Notes under the pieces: generated by a model | Told to the model about the DNA's origin: nothing | Databases searched by the model: none | What the model saw: only the letters and a program-made list of their open reading frames with translations | In this document: one piece after another, positions 7,401 to 15,177 of the stretch | Position numbering within the stretch: the stretch's first letter is position 1 | Layout: each line of letters begins with the position of its first letter | Translations under genes and position numbers: made by a program | Source: an uncultured Gammaproteobacteria bacterium | GTDB lineage: Bacteria; Pseudomonadota; Gammaproteobacteria; Arenicellales; JAANXG01 | Length of the DNA stretch: 36,733 nucleotides | Assembly (NCBI GenBank): GCA_947258975.1 | Contig: CAMYKK010000035.1 | Coordinates: 1-36,733 of the forward strand | Direction of reading: 5' to 3'

Positions 7401-10076
7401 TCAAGCGGTGGCCGGATACGGCTTTGCTGGATCTATTCCAAGGCGTTGAAGCGCGTCGCTGACCTGGCTCACGTCGATGTCCCCTTGCTCGGCCAAAGCA
7501 TTGAGTGCCGCAACGGTTACAAAGCCCCGATCGATTTCGAAATGATGCCGCAAGTTCTTGCGGGTATCGCTGCGCCCATAGCCATTGGTTCCCAATACCA
7601 CGTACGGCTTGTGTATGAAAGGCCGGATCTGATCTGCGAACAGTTTGATATAGTCGGTCGCGGCAACTACGGGTCCGGGGAAACTGTCCAGGCATTCCTC
7701 CACGTAACTAACCCGGCGCGGTTGATCCGGATGCAGCAGATTCCAACGTTCTTTCTCCAGACCGTCGCGCCTGAGTTCGTTGAAGCTGGTGACGCTCCAC
7801 ACTTCCGCCGCCACGTTGTAATGTTCCTCCAGTATCACCGCGGCGGCCTCCACCTCGCGTAAAATAGCACCACTGCCCAGCAGCTGGACTGACGGCTTCG
7901 GCGCGACGCCCGTCGCGGTTGATCCACGCAAGCGATACATGCCCTTGATTATGCCTTCTTCCACGCCCGTAGGAAGTGCCGGATGGGCATAGTTTTCGTT
8001 CATGACGGTGATGTAGTAATACACATTTTCCTGATCCACGAACATGCGCCGAAGTCCATCATGAATAATCACCGCCAGCTCATACGCATAGGTCGGGTCG
8101 TAGGCGATACAGTTGGGAATCAGCATTGCCTGTATCTGACTGTGGCCATCCTGATGCTGCAGTCCCTCCCCCGCCAACGTCGTGCGTCCTGCGGTTCCGC
8201 CGATCAGAAAACCCCGCGACCGCGAGTCGCCAGCGGCCCACGCGAGATCCCCGACCCTTTGGAAACCAAACATCGAATAAAAGATATAAAAGGGGATCGC
8301 ATTGACCCCGTGATTGGCATATGCGGTTCCAGCCGCCAGCCAGGATGACATACCGCCGGCTTCGCAAATACCCTCCTGAAGCACCTGTCCCTGCTTGTCT
8401 TCACGGTAATACATCAACTGATCGGCGTCCTCCGGCCTATATAATTGGCCTACCGACGAGTAGATGCCTAGCTGGCGAAACAGACCTTCCATGCCGAAGG
8501 TGCGCGATTCATCCGGCACGATGGGGACCACATGCTTACCCATTTGTTTGTCGCGGGTCAGCGCGGTGAGGATGCGCACAAACGCCATAGTAGTGGATAT
8601 CTCCCGCTCTCCTGTTGTTTCAAGTTGCGTCTTGAAGGTCTCCAGCGGCGGGATCGTCAGGGATTCGGCGTCCACGGTCCGGCTCGGCAAAAAGCCGCCC
8701 AGTGCCTTGCGCCGTTCGTGCAGATACTGGATCTCAGGGCTATCGTCCGGCGGCCGGTAGAACGGGATCTCGATCAGCTGATCATCGGATACCGGGATCT
8801 TGAATCGGTCGCGAAACTGACGTATTGACTCCTCGTCCATCTTCTTCTGCTGGTGGGTAATGTTCTGACCTTCTCCAGATTCCCCCATGCCATAGCCCTT
8901 TACCGTCTTGGCGAAGATCACGGTGGGCTGGCCGGTGTGTTGGGTCGCGGCGGCATAGGCGGTGTAAATCTTGTGTGGATCATGGCCGCCGCGGTTGAGT
9001 CGCCAGATATCCTCGTCGGTCATATTGGCCACCATCGCCTTGAGTTCCGGATATTTTCCGAAAAAATGTTCGCGCGTATAAGCGCCGCCTTTGGCCTTGA
9101 AGGCCTGATACTCGCCATCGACCGCTTCCTCCATGCGCTGGCGCAACAATCCCTTGGTATCTCGTATCAGTAACGGATCCCAGTATGAGCCCCAGATTAC
9201 CTTGATGACGTTCCATCCAGCGCCGCGGAAGGCGGACTCCAGCTCCTGAATGATCTTTCCATTTCCCCGCACCGGTCCGTCCAGGCGTTGTAGATTACAG
9301 TTCACGACGAATATGAGGTTGTCGAGTTTCTCGCGGCCCGCAAGGGAGATCGCACCCATTGACTCCGGTTCATCCATTTCACCGTCGCCGCAGAAACACC
9401 AGACTTTACGTTGTGCCGTGTTGGCCAACCCCCGGTCATGGATATATCGCATGAAGCGGGCCTGATAGATCGCCATGATTGGTCCCAACCCCATGGACAC
9501 GGTCGGGAACTGCCAGAAATTCGGCATCAACCAGGGATGGGGATACGAAGACAGTCCGTGGGGCGTGGTTTCCTGTCGAAAGCCGTCCATTTCCTCCTCC
9601 GTCAATCGGCCTTCCAAATACGCGCGTGCGTAGATTCCCGGCGCCGAATGCCCCTGGATATAGATCAAATCTCCGCCATGTTCGTCGTTGCGCGCACGCC
9701 AAAAATGGTTGAACCCAACGTCATATAAGGTCGCAGAAGACGCGAAGCTGGCGATATGGCCGCCAAGTTCAGTGCTCTTGCGATTGGCGCGCAGCACCAT
9801 CGCCATCGCATTCCAGCGTATCAATGAGCGCAGGCGCCATTCGATGGCCGCATCACCTGGGCTCCGTTGTTCCTGGGCCGCAGGGATCGTATTGATGTAA
9901 GCGGTATTGAGACTGTAAGGCAGATAGGCCCCGGATCGACGTGCCTTATCGATAAGCTTGTTCAGCAAGAAGTGCGCGCGTTCTGGTCCTTCATGTTCGA
10001 TAACCGCTTCGAGGGCGTCGAGCCACTCCCGGGTTTCGAGGGCGTCAATATCTTCGAACTTTTCGGCCGGTTGCAT
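7401..10076 (-). CDS. aceE: Pyruvate dehydrogenase E1 component, homodimeric type
   Basis: This 891-aa thiamine-diphosphate enzyme decarboxylates pyruvate and acetylates the E2 lipoyl groups. The thiamine diphosphate/Mg motif is visible as GDGEMDEPES followed by NLIFVVNCN. Other AceE-type blocks include GHSAPGIYARAYLEGRL, VPIVPDESRTFGMEGLF and a C-terminal GTNGYGRSDTRKNLRHHFE. Length matches the homodimeric gammaproteobacterial form rather than the alpha/beta form. ATG at 10076 has a very strong Shine-Dalgarno, AAGGAGG, 7-8 nt upstream. It is first of the aceE-aceF-lpdA cluster, with lipA 217 nt upstream on the same strand. Confidence 0.97.
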   Translation of the reverse strand: MQPAEKFEDIDALETREWLDALEAVIEHEGPERAHFLLNKLIDKARRSGAYLPYSLNTAYINTIPAAQEQRSPGDAAIEWRLRSLIRWNAMAMVLRANRKSTELGGHIASFASSATLYDVGFNHFWRARNDEHGGDLIYIQGHSAPGIYARAYLEGRLTEEEMDGFRQETTPHGLSSYPHPWLMPNFWQFPTVSMGLGPIMAIYQARFMRYIHDRGLANTAQRKVWCFCGDGEMDEPESMGAISLAGREKLDNLIFVVNCNLQRLDGPVRGNGKIIQELESAFRGAGWNVIKVIWGSYWDPLLIRDTKGLLRQRMEEAVDGEYQAFKAKGGAYTREHFFGKYPELKAMVANMTDEDIWRLNRGGHDPHKIYTAYAAATQHTGQPTVIFAKTVKGYGMGESGEGQNITHQQKKMDEESIRQFRDRFKIPVSDDQLIEIPFYRPPDDSPEIQYLHERRKALGGFLPSRTVDAESLTIPPLETFKTQLETTGEREISTTMAFVRILTALTRDKQMGKHVVPIVPDESRTFGMEGLFRQLGIYSSVGQLYRPEDADQLMYYREDKQGQVLQEGICEAGGMSSWLAAGTAYANHGVNAIPFYIFYSMFGFQRVGDLAWAAGDSRSRGFLIGGTAGRTTLAGEGLQHQDGHSQIQAMLIPNCIAYDPTYAYELAVIIHDGLRRMFVDQENVYYYITVMNENYAHPALPTGVEEGIIKGMYRLRGSTATGVAPKPSVQLLGSGAILREVEAAAVILEEHYNVAAEVWSVTSFNELRRDGLEKERWNLLHPDQPRRVSYVEECLDSFPGPVVAATDYIKLFADQIRPFIHKPYVVLGTNGYGRSDTRKNLRHHFEIDRGFVTVAALNALAEQGDIDVSQVSDALQRLGIDPAKPYPATA

Positions 10077-10139
10077 GTTGCGCCTCCTTGGTTTGCCTGC
10101 ACTAGAGCCTGGGGATCGCCGATGACTCTAATTGGGTTC

Positions 10140-10167
10140 GTTATGTATTCGTAATTATGTTTGTCCA
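10140..10167 (-). promoter_or_regulatory. Candidate aceE promoter
   Basis: On the minus strand TGGACA (10162-10167) and CATAAC (10140-10145) are separated by 16 nt, each a partial match to sigma-70 hexamers. It lies in the lipA-aceE gap, leaving a leader of about 55 nt before the strong aceE ribosome-binding site. Support is pattern-level only. Confidence 0.35.
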
Positions 10168-10193
10168 GTCGATCGCAACAAGTGTCGATCGAC
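10168..10193. promoter_or_regulatory. Perfect inverted repeat next to the putative aceE promoter
   Basis: GTCGATCG (10168-10175) and CGATCGAC (10186-10193) form a perfect 8-bp inverted repeat with a 10-nt centre, directly abutting the candidate -35 hexamer. The 18-bp centre-to-centre spacing could place two recognition half-sites roughly two helical turns apart. It does not resemble the E. coli PdhR operator. It may be an operator or a simple hairpin at the end of the lipA transcript. Confidence 0.4.
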
Positions 10194-10293
10194 GTGCTTA
10201 ATGCGGCTCGCCGCCGTTTACCATTCGCCTCCGCACCACCCGGTCGCCATCGCATGCGACAGCGGCGTTGAAATCACGCGGGACGTCAATCCG

Positions 10294-11280
10294 CTAACGC
10301 GGTTGTATGGTCGTATCATTAAATTGCCCATGGGCCTGAAGATCGGCGTGGTAGGAAGACCTGACCATCGGTCCGGATGCCACATGGGAGAAACCTAATT
10401 TGTAACCGAAATCCCGTAACATGTCGAATTCGGCAGGAGGCACGAAGCGTGTAACCGGGAGATGATGTAAGCTGGGTTGAAGATATTGGCCCAAAGTGAT
10501 CATGTCACAGTCATGTTCGCGCAGATCGCGTAACACATGTTTCACTTCGTCGATGTCTTCGCCGAGGCCAAGCATCAATCCGGATTTGGTGGGAATTTGT
10601 GGATGACGCGACTTGAATTCTCTGATCAGATTTAAAGACCAATGATAGTCTGAGCCAGGCCGGGCTTGTTTATACAAACGCGGTACGGTTTCTAGATTGT
10701 GGTTAAACACGTCAGGTGGCGCGGTTGCAATGATACGCAAGGCGATCTCCGCGCGCCCGCGAAAATCGGGTACCAGAATTTCGATCCGTAACTCCGGATT
10801 GTGGGCGCGTGTTTCCCGAATACAGGCAACGAAATGATCCGCGCCGCCGTCGCGCAGATCATCGCGGTCTACCGATGTAATGACAACATAGCGCAGGCCC
10901 ATACGCCGTATGGTGCGCGCCAGGTTTGTTGGTTCATCGGTGTCCAACGGCAGGGGTCGTCCGTGCGCCACATCGCAAAATGGACAGCGGCGGGTACAGA
11001 TATCGCCCATGATCATGAATGTCGCGGTGCCGTGACCAAAACACTCAGGAAGATTGGGGCACGACGCTTCCTCGCAGACGGTGTGTAGATTGTTTTCGCG
11101 TAGCACATGTTTCAGACGCTTGACCTGGTTACCGGATGGCAATCGAACGCGGATCCAGGACGGCTTCTTCAACGGCGCGACGGTCGGTTCAATCTTTATG
11201 GGGATCCGCGCTATCTTTTCCGCACCGCGCAACTTCTCGCCGGTGACCACGGGTTGGGGGCGTTTGGAGATCGCTTTCAT
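10294..11280 (-). CDS. lipA: Lipoyl synthase (radical SAM)
   Basis: LipA inserts two sulfurs into octanoyl groups on lipoyl domains, the last step of lipoate synthesis. The auxiliary cluster ligands [12 protein letters not shown] and the radical-SAM cluster ligands CTRRCPFC are both present, followed by DVAHG, the VDRDDL.DGG block and the C-terminal RSSYHAD containing the conserved Arg-Ser-Ser. At 328 aa it is normal length. ATG at 11280 is preferred to the ATG 6 nt upstream because a GAG lies 7 nt before it. Its place ahead of aceE-aceF-lpdA puts the cofactor enzyme next to the complex carrying the cofactor. No lipB octanoyltransferase lies nearby in the window. Confidence 0.96.
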   Translation of the reverse strand: MKAISKRPQPVVTGEKLRGAEKIARIPIKIEPTVAPLKKPSWIRVRLPSGNQVKRLKHVLRENNLHTVCEEASCPNLPECFGHGTATFMIMGDICTRRCPFCDVAHGRPLPLDTDEPTNLARTIRRMGLRYVVITSVDRDDLRDGGADHFVACIRETRAHNPELRIEILVPDFRGRAEIALRIIATAPPDVFNHNLETVPRLYKQARPGSDYHWSLNLIREFKSRHPQIPTKSGLMLGLGEDIDEVKHVLRDLREHDCDMITLGQYLQPSLHHLPVTRFVPPAEFDMLRDFGYKLGFSHVASGPMVRSSYHADLQAHGQFNDTTIQPR

Positions 11281-11305
11281 AATCATGCTCTGTAATCAGA
11301 CCCGC

Positions 11306-11337
11306 ATTATACGGATTTTCTCCCCGTCACACGTCAA
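11306..11337 (-). promoter_or_regulatory. Probable lipA promoter
   Basis: A perfect TATAAT is present on the minus strand (11306-11311) about 25 nt upstream of the lipA start. The best -35, TTGACG (11332-11337), is 20 nt away, longer than the usual 16-18. The leader would be short, about 20 nt. Confidence 0.5.
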
Positions 11338-11367
11338 CGGGCGGCGCCGGGGACGGGAAGGTAGCGG

Positions 11368-11413
11368 AACAATCCACGAATCGCCTAAAACTCGTATTCG
11401 GTGGTGGATTGTT
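11368..11413 (-). terminator. Inverted repeat downstream of the HAD gene, terminator-like
   Basis: AACAATCCAC (11368-11377) and GTGGATTGTT (11404-11413) are a perfect 10-bp inverted repeat around a 26-nt interior with smaller complementarity (GAAT/ATTC). It lies about 40 nt after the HAD stop and upstream of the lipA promoter. No run of T follows, so intrinsic termination is uncertain. Confidence 0.4.
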
Positions 11414-11451
11414 TGATCGCCAACGAGCTATCCCGCATCGTTGACTAGACG

Positions 11452-12168
11452 CTAAATCGTAAGTGTTGCTTCGTGCGCCGCCGCCATGTCCTCAAGGCTA
11501 TGGAAATGAAAGTCCACCCGCACCTCGGCGGGTGGTGATTTGGTTGCGCCGAAACCCACTTTGTTATGCCGTCGATCTATCCACGCGGTAGCAAGGCCTA
11601 ACCGAGATGCGGGGACATGATCGTGAAACAAGCTCTGGGCGGTATGCAGGATAGCGGACGGTGCATATCCCCGTCTTTCAAGCTTATCGAGCATATAGTC
11701 GAAGTTCCTCGGATCCGGCTTGTAGGAGCCGATATCCTCCGCCGTATAGATCTGGTCAAATTCAACCTCGAGGCGCCGATTGCTGGCGGCGAAACTTTCG
11801 CGATCTACATTGGAAAGAATGACCAACTTGTAGTATCGCTTGAGATAGGACAGGGCATCGGGGGCATCGGGAAACACCGGCCAATCTCCGATGGAGCGGC
11901 CAAATTGCCCGGCCTGTTCGTGCGTCGCGTCGATTCCCCAATGCTCTGCCAACTGTGTGAACACGTGCCCCAACAACTCTGAGTAACGCATATTTGGCGT
12001 CCGCGCCTGCTGGCGGGATTCGAACTCGGCGAAGGTCTGCAACGCCTGCTCTCGTTCCACGCTACTTCTATCGAGCAAAAAAGACAGGGACGCGAGAATC
12101 CCGGCCTCCCAGTCAATGAGCGTTCCGTAACAATCGAAGGTCAAAACCTTAAAGTCGTTAAGTTTCAT
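11452..12168 (-). CDS. HAD-superfamily hydrolase, haloacid dehalogenase type II-like
   Basis: A 238-aa cytoplasmic HAD phosphatase/dehalogenase-fold protein. Motif I is FDCYGTL with nucleophile Asp12, motif II is ILSNVD, the motif III Lys is in SYKPDPRNF, and the acidic end motif appears as HTAQSLFHDHVPA. This layout matches the L-2-haloacid dehalogenase type II subfamily, but the substrate could equally be a phosphorylated metabolite. The frame is open far upstream (to 12411) and would overlap pdxH; ATG at 12168 is chosen because MKLNDFKVLTFDCYGTL is the standard N-terminus. It lies 91 nt downstream of pdxH on the same strand, separated by repeat copy B. Confidence 0.82.
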   Translation of the reverse strand: MKLNDFKVLTFDCYGTLIDWEAGILASLSFLLDRSSVEREQALQTFAEFESRQQARTPNMRYSELLGHVFTQLAEHWGIDATHEQAGQFGRSIGDWPVFPDAPDALSYLKRYYKLVILSNVDRESFAASNRRLEVEFDQIYTAEDIGSYKPDPRNFDYMLDKLERRGYAPSAILHTAQSLFHDHVPASRLGLATAWIDRRHNKVGFGATKSPPAEVRVDFHFHSLEDMAAAHEATLTI

Positions 12169-12240
12169 CCTGGGAAAGTCCCGGTCTGTAACCTGCACCC
12201 AGTATACCCCACGATGGCGAAGGAATCGGGCGGCGGGGCG

Positions 12241-12262
12241 CCTTGCCGCAATATGCGGGCTA
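12241..12262 (-). repeat. 3'-end repeat, copy B, overlapping the pdxH stop codon
   Basis: On the plus strand it reads CCTTGCCGCAATATGCGGG then CTA. The CTA (12260-12262) is the complement of the pdxH TAG stop, so in the pdxH sense it reads TAGCCCGCATATTG. With its left flank (GGGGCG) it shares CAAGGCGCCCCGC, in sense reading, with copy C. Confidence 0.75.
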
Positions 12263-12913
12263 GGGATATAGCCGGTTGCTTGCCCACGTGGTGCCGTCCA
12301 GATCGAAGCGCAACCGATCATGCAGGCGGTTGGTGCGGCCTTGCCAGAATTCGATACAGTGCGGGTCGACGCGGTAACCGCCCCAGAAATTTGGCAGCGG
12401 TATCTCGTCACCTTGATATTTCGCCTCCAACTCTCGATAGCGGGTCTCTAATTGCCGCCGGTCTTTCAGGCGATCACTTTGCCTGGATGCCCAGGCACCG
12501 ATCTGGCTGCCGCGAGGTCGGGAATGAAAATAGATTTCGGACTGTGCCTGTGGCACACGCGTCACGCCTCCTTCGATTCGCACCTGACGCTGCAAGACAG
12601 GCCAATAGAATACTAAAGCGGCACGTGGATTCTGTTCTAATTCTGCCGCCTTGCGGCTGCCGTAGTTGGTGTAGAAAACGAATCCGTTGTGATCAAAATC
12701 TTTGAGCAGGACCAAGCGCGCCGAGGGCACGGCGTGATTGGTACAGGTCGCCAAGGTGGCAGCCTCCGGTAATAGTAAACCGGATTTTTGCGCCTCGGAG
12801 AACCATGTCCCGAACAGGTCGATCGGATGACGATCGTCATCCGCGTCCGGCAGGCCGCGCACGACTCCCTTTCCCAGAGTGAACACCGCAAGCAGTGATG
12901 ACTTTAACGACAT
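12260..12913 (-). CDS. pdxH: Pyridoxamine/pyridoxine 5'-phosphate oxidase
   Basis: FMN enzyme oxidising pyridoxamine or pyridoxine phosphate to pyridoxal 5'-phosphate. From ATG at 12913 it is 217 aa, essentially the E. coli length. FMN and substrate-binding blocks are visible: RLVLLKDFDHNGFVFYTN, GSRKAAEL, RQVRIEG, YFHSRPRGSQIGAWAS and FWGGYRVDP, then IEFWQGR with NRLHDR. An open upstream extension to a TTG at 12994 nearly touches the ABC ATPase gene but lacks family support. The C-terminus NRLYP is complete. Its TAG stop is the first three bases of repeat copy B. Confidence 0.95.
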   Translation of the reverse strand: MSLKSSLLAVFTLGKGVVRGLPDADDDRHPIDLFGTWFSEAQKSGLLLPEAATLATCTNHAVPSARLVLLKDFDHNGFVFYTNYGSRKAAELEQNPRAALVFYWPVLQRQVRIEGGVTRVPQAQSEIYFHSRPRGSQIGAWASRQSDRLKDRRQLETRYRELEAKYQGDEIPLPNFWGGYRVDPHCIEFWQGRTNRLHDRLRFDLDGTTWASNRLYP

Positions 12914-12996
12914 GTTACTCGTGCTAGTCCTATCGTCTGTGTTGTCAGGGAGCCGTAGGTTCGTATGCCCGTCATTGCATGCATAAGCTGACAATT

Positions 12997-13782
12997 TCAG
13001 GATGCGGGGACCGCCTGATAGTAACCGTTTTGGTACATCAGGTGGATGGGGGTATCAAACAGTTGACTCAGTCGTCGGGCGGACAATATGTTGGATTTTT
13101 CGCCATCGGCGGTTACCCGGCCGCGACTGAGTAAAACAACACGCGATATTTCCGGAGGAATTTCGTGTATGTGATGCGTGACCAGCACAACTGTTTTTCC
13201 GTCCGCCATCAAACCGCGAATGATGTCTAGGTAGCGAAAACAGGCCCTTACATCGAGTCCACTGGTTGGTTCGTCCATCACCAGTGTTTCCGGATCGTTG
13301 ACAAGGGCGCGCCCAAGCAGGAAGCGACGCTGTTCGCCGGTGGACATAGCGGCGAATATTCGGTCTTTTAGATGGGAGATTCCCAAACTATGCATGACAC
13401 TATCGGCTCGAAGCCGTTGTTGGTCGGTAAAGTGCTGATGCTTCCAACGGCCGATACTGGAGTAGTAGCCCGATAAAATGACGTCAGTGCCGACGGCGCG
13501 AGCTGAATAGCTTTGTTGCAGGTCATTGGAAACGATGCCGAGATGAGACCGCAATTCCCAGACATCCCAGCGTTCGCGGCCATAGATGCGAACATAGCTG
13601 CCGTCCTGACGCACCGGATACAACTCCCTGGATAAAAGCTTGAGAAGCGTCGATTTCCCCGCCCCGTTGGGGCCTAAGATCGCGGTGCTGCACCCGTCCG
13701 CGATCTCCAGCGTCAGACCGTTGAATACACGATGCGGACCCCGATAGACAATAGCGTTGTTGATTTCAATGATTTTATCCAT
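12997..13782 (-). CDS. Orphan ABC-type ATPase
   Basis: This 261-aa single ABC nucleotide-binding domain has Walker A GPNGAGKST (37-45), a Q-loop near SNDLQQSYSA, signature STGEQRR in place of the usual LSGGQ, Walker B LVMDEP and switch His in VTHHIHEI. The STGEQ signature and overall pattern recall the stand-alone, permease-less ATPases related to ModF and yeast CAF16 rather than a transporter subunit. No permease or binding protein is adjacent. It precedes pdxH on the same strand. No convincing Shine-Dalgarno precedes ATG 13782. Function is unknown. Confidence 0.85.
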   Translation of the reverse strand: MDKIIEINNAIVYRGPHRVFNGLTLEIADGCSTAILGPNGAGKSTLLKLLSRELYPVRQDGSYVRIYGRERWDVWELRSHLGIVSNDLQQSYSARAVGTDVILSGYYSSIGRWKHQHFTDQQRLRADSVMHSLGISHLKDRIFAAMSTGEQRRFLLGRALVNDPETLVMDEPTSGLDVRACFRYLDIIRGLMADGKTVVLVTHHIHEIPPEISRVVLLSRGRVTADGEKSNILSARRLSQLFDTPIHLMYQNGYYQAVPAS

Positions 13783-13824
13783 CTATCAACGGCGTTGTGA
13801 TATAGAAGGCGTTTTGCGTGTTTT

Positions 13825-14109
13825 TCAGGTTGTGCATAGATATCTTGTTCGTTCGACAATCATATCCTCCACTTTTTCACGATATGCCGCCATATGATCC
13901 GAGTTCCAGTGGGTCTCCAGAGAAGCATCGTCTTGATAAACTTCAACCAGGATAACCTTGTTTTGGGATTCCTTTGGGACCATGACCTGGAAACTCAAGC
14001 AGCCGGGTTCGGTGTTCACCGAAAATTCGCCATGGGCACGCACGATTTGCAGAAACTCAGCGAATTTTTCGGCAGTAATTTCGAGATGCACAATTAGACT
14101 CGTCGCCAT
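13825..14109 (-). CDS. ABM-fold (antibiotic biosynthesis / quinol monooxygenase) protein
   Basis: A 94-aa single-domain protein whose pattern fits the dimeric alpha+beta barrel ABM family that includes YgiN. It has an N-terminal strand (SLIVHLEIT), a helix (AEKFAEFLQIVRAHGEFSVN), the EPGCLSFQV strand and LVEVYQDDASLETHWNSDHM, the segment where the family places its conserved Trp/His. Members oxidise quinols or small aromatics, or degrade haem, and many are uncharacterised. It lies 42 nt upstream of the ABC ATPase gene on the same strand. Oxygenase activity is inferred from family only. Confidence 0.8.
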   Translation of the reverse strand: MATSLIVHLEITAEKFAEFLQIVRAHGEFSVNTEPGCLSFQVMVPKESQNKVILVEVYQDDASLETHWNSDHMAAYREKVEDMIVERTRYLCTT

Positions 14110-14405
14110 GAAAGTGACCCTGTTTATTATTCATCTGTTGAATCATTGGGCATGTTACCTTGGCTCCTCGGATGGGGCTACTTTCATGCAGTAAAAATTA
14201 TTCCCGCACTGAGTTATCGGGAAGGTCTATGTGTTCGGTCACCGATTCTTTCCAGCAGCCGGAACATGAGTATTCCGGCCTATGCAGGGGCATGATAATC
14301 GTTGTATCGCGCCCTGAGCGGTCAGCTTTCGTGCCCTGTTTCCCATTTCGTAATCCGTGCACAGGGCGTAATATACGCTTTGGACACCAGTTCGGGCTGA
14401 AAACC
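14110..14405. other. Divergent intergenic region upstream of the AlgH-like gene
   Basis: This 296-bp region lies between two divergent genes. It is open in the AlgH frame back to 14160, but the predicted residues look non-conserved and follow no domain pattern. It contains an inverted repeat GCCCTGT / ACAGGGC (about 14332-14369), which may be regulatory. No RNA gene was recognised. Confidence 0.45.
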
Positions 14406-15134
14406 ATGTTTCTTGTGCTGCGGACAACCCTCGTCATCGCGCTGGCGATGCTGCTGTCACCGTATATGACGCAAGCGATCGCGTCTAATTCCGGGCTGCA
14501 CCGGCATATCGAGGTTGCCTCAATCCTGCGGTCATCGCAGGAGCGGGTAGGGGGTGCGGCGGTGCTGAGCCCGTTGCTGTCGACCCAGCGATTCTTGCGC
14601 CAGGTGTCGTTGGATCAGGGTGTGTTTCTGGTTGCCAAGCGCCATATCAAGGACCCGCGATTCAAGCAGACGGTTATTCTGATCACCGGCCATGATTCCC
14701 GGGGTAGTATCGGCCTGGTCGTGAACCGCCGCAGTGAGGTGCCAGTGTCCGAAATGTTGCCCGAATGGGCAGGGCTCGTCGATGCCGACGCCCATGTCTA
14801 CTACGGCGGTCCGGTAGAAATCGACCTGGTGCGGTTTCTGATCAGATCTTCGCGGCCCCTGGATATCGGCCACCCCGTATTGGATGACGTCTATATAGTG
14901 GCTAGCAAACTGATGTTTGACACATTTATACGTAACCACGATTCAGCCAACATCGTTCATGCTTATATCGGGTACGCCGGATGGGCGGCCGGGCAACTCG
15001 AGCACGAGGTCGATCGCGGTGATTGGTACGTAGTCCAGGGTAACGCAGAAAAGCTCTTTGACAGCGACCCGGAAACGCTGTGGCAGCAATTCAATCGTGC
15101 GCTATCTGGTAATTGGGTGTATTATCAAGATTGA
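14406..15134 (+). CDS. UPF0301/AlgH (YqgE) family protein with signal peptide
   Basis: The C-terminal ~180 residues are a complete YqgE/AlgH domain, with QGVFLVAKRHIKDPRFKQT, GHDSRGSIGLVVNRRSEV, YYGGPVEID and YIGYAGWAAGQLEHEV. The function of this family is unresolved. From ATG 14406 the protein is 242 aa and starts with what looks like a Sec signal peptide: one Arg, a hydrophobic core LVIALAMLL and an Ala-Ile-Ala cleavage site before Ser27. Ordinary family members are about 187 aa and cytoplasmic, so this form should be exported. Upstream starts (14160, 14292) would bury the hydrophobic segment internally and are less likely. No strong Shine-Dalgarno is visible. Confidence 0.82.
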   Translation: MFLVLRTTLVIALAMLLSPYMTQAIASNSGLHRHIEVASILRSSQERVGGAAVLSPLLSTQRFLRQVSLDQGVFLVAKRHIKDPRFKQTVILITGHDSRGSIGLVVNRRSEVPVSEMLPEWAGLVDADAHVYYGGPVEIDLVRFLIRSSRPLDIGHPVLDDVYIVASKLMFDTFIRNHDSANIVHAYIGYAGWAAGQLEHEVDRGDWYVVQGNAEKLFDSDPETLWQQFNRALSGNWVYYQD

Positions 15135-15177
15135 CTCACCGGTGTTGAGCTGTGGCCGCGGGTGAGGAGACCGGGGA

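Noticed and set aside
10077-10293. PdhR operator upstream of aceE
   Set aside because: No ATTGGTnnnACCAAT-like sequence is present; a different inverted repeat occurs instead.
14160-14405. N-terminal extension of the AlgH-like gene
   Set aside because: Non-conserved-looking residues and an internalised signal peptide; ATG 14406 explains the sequence better.
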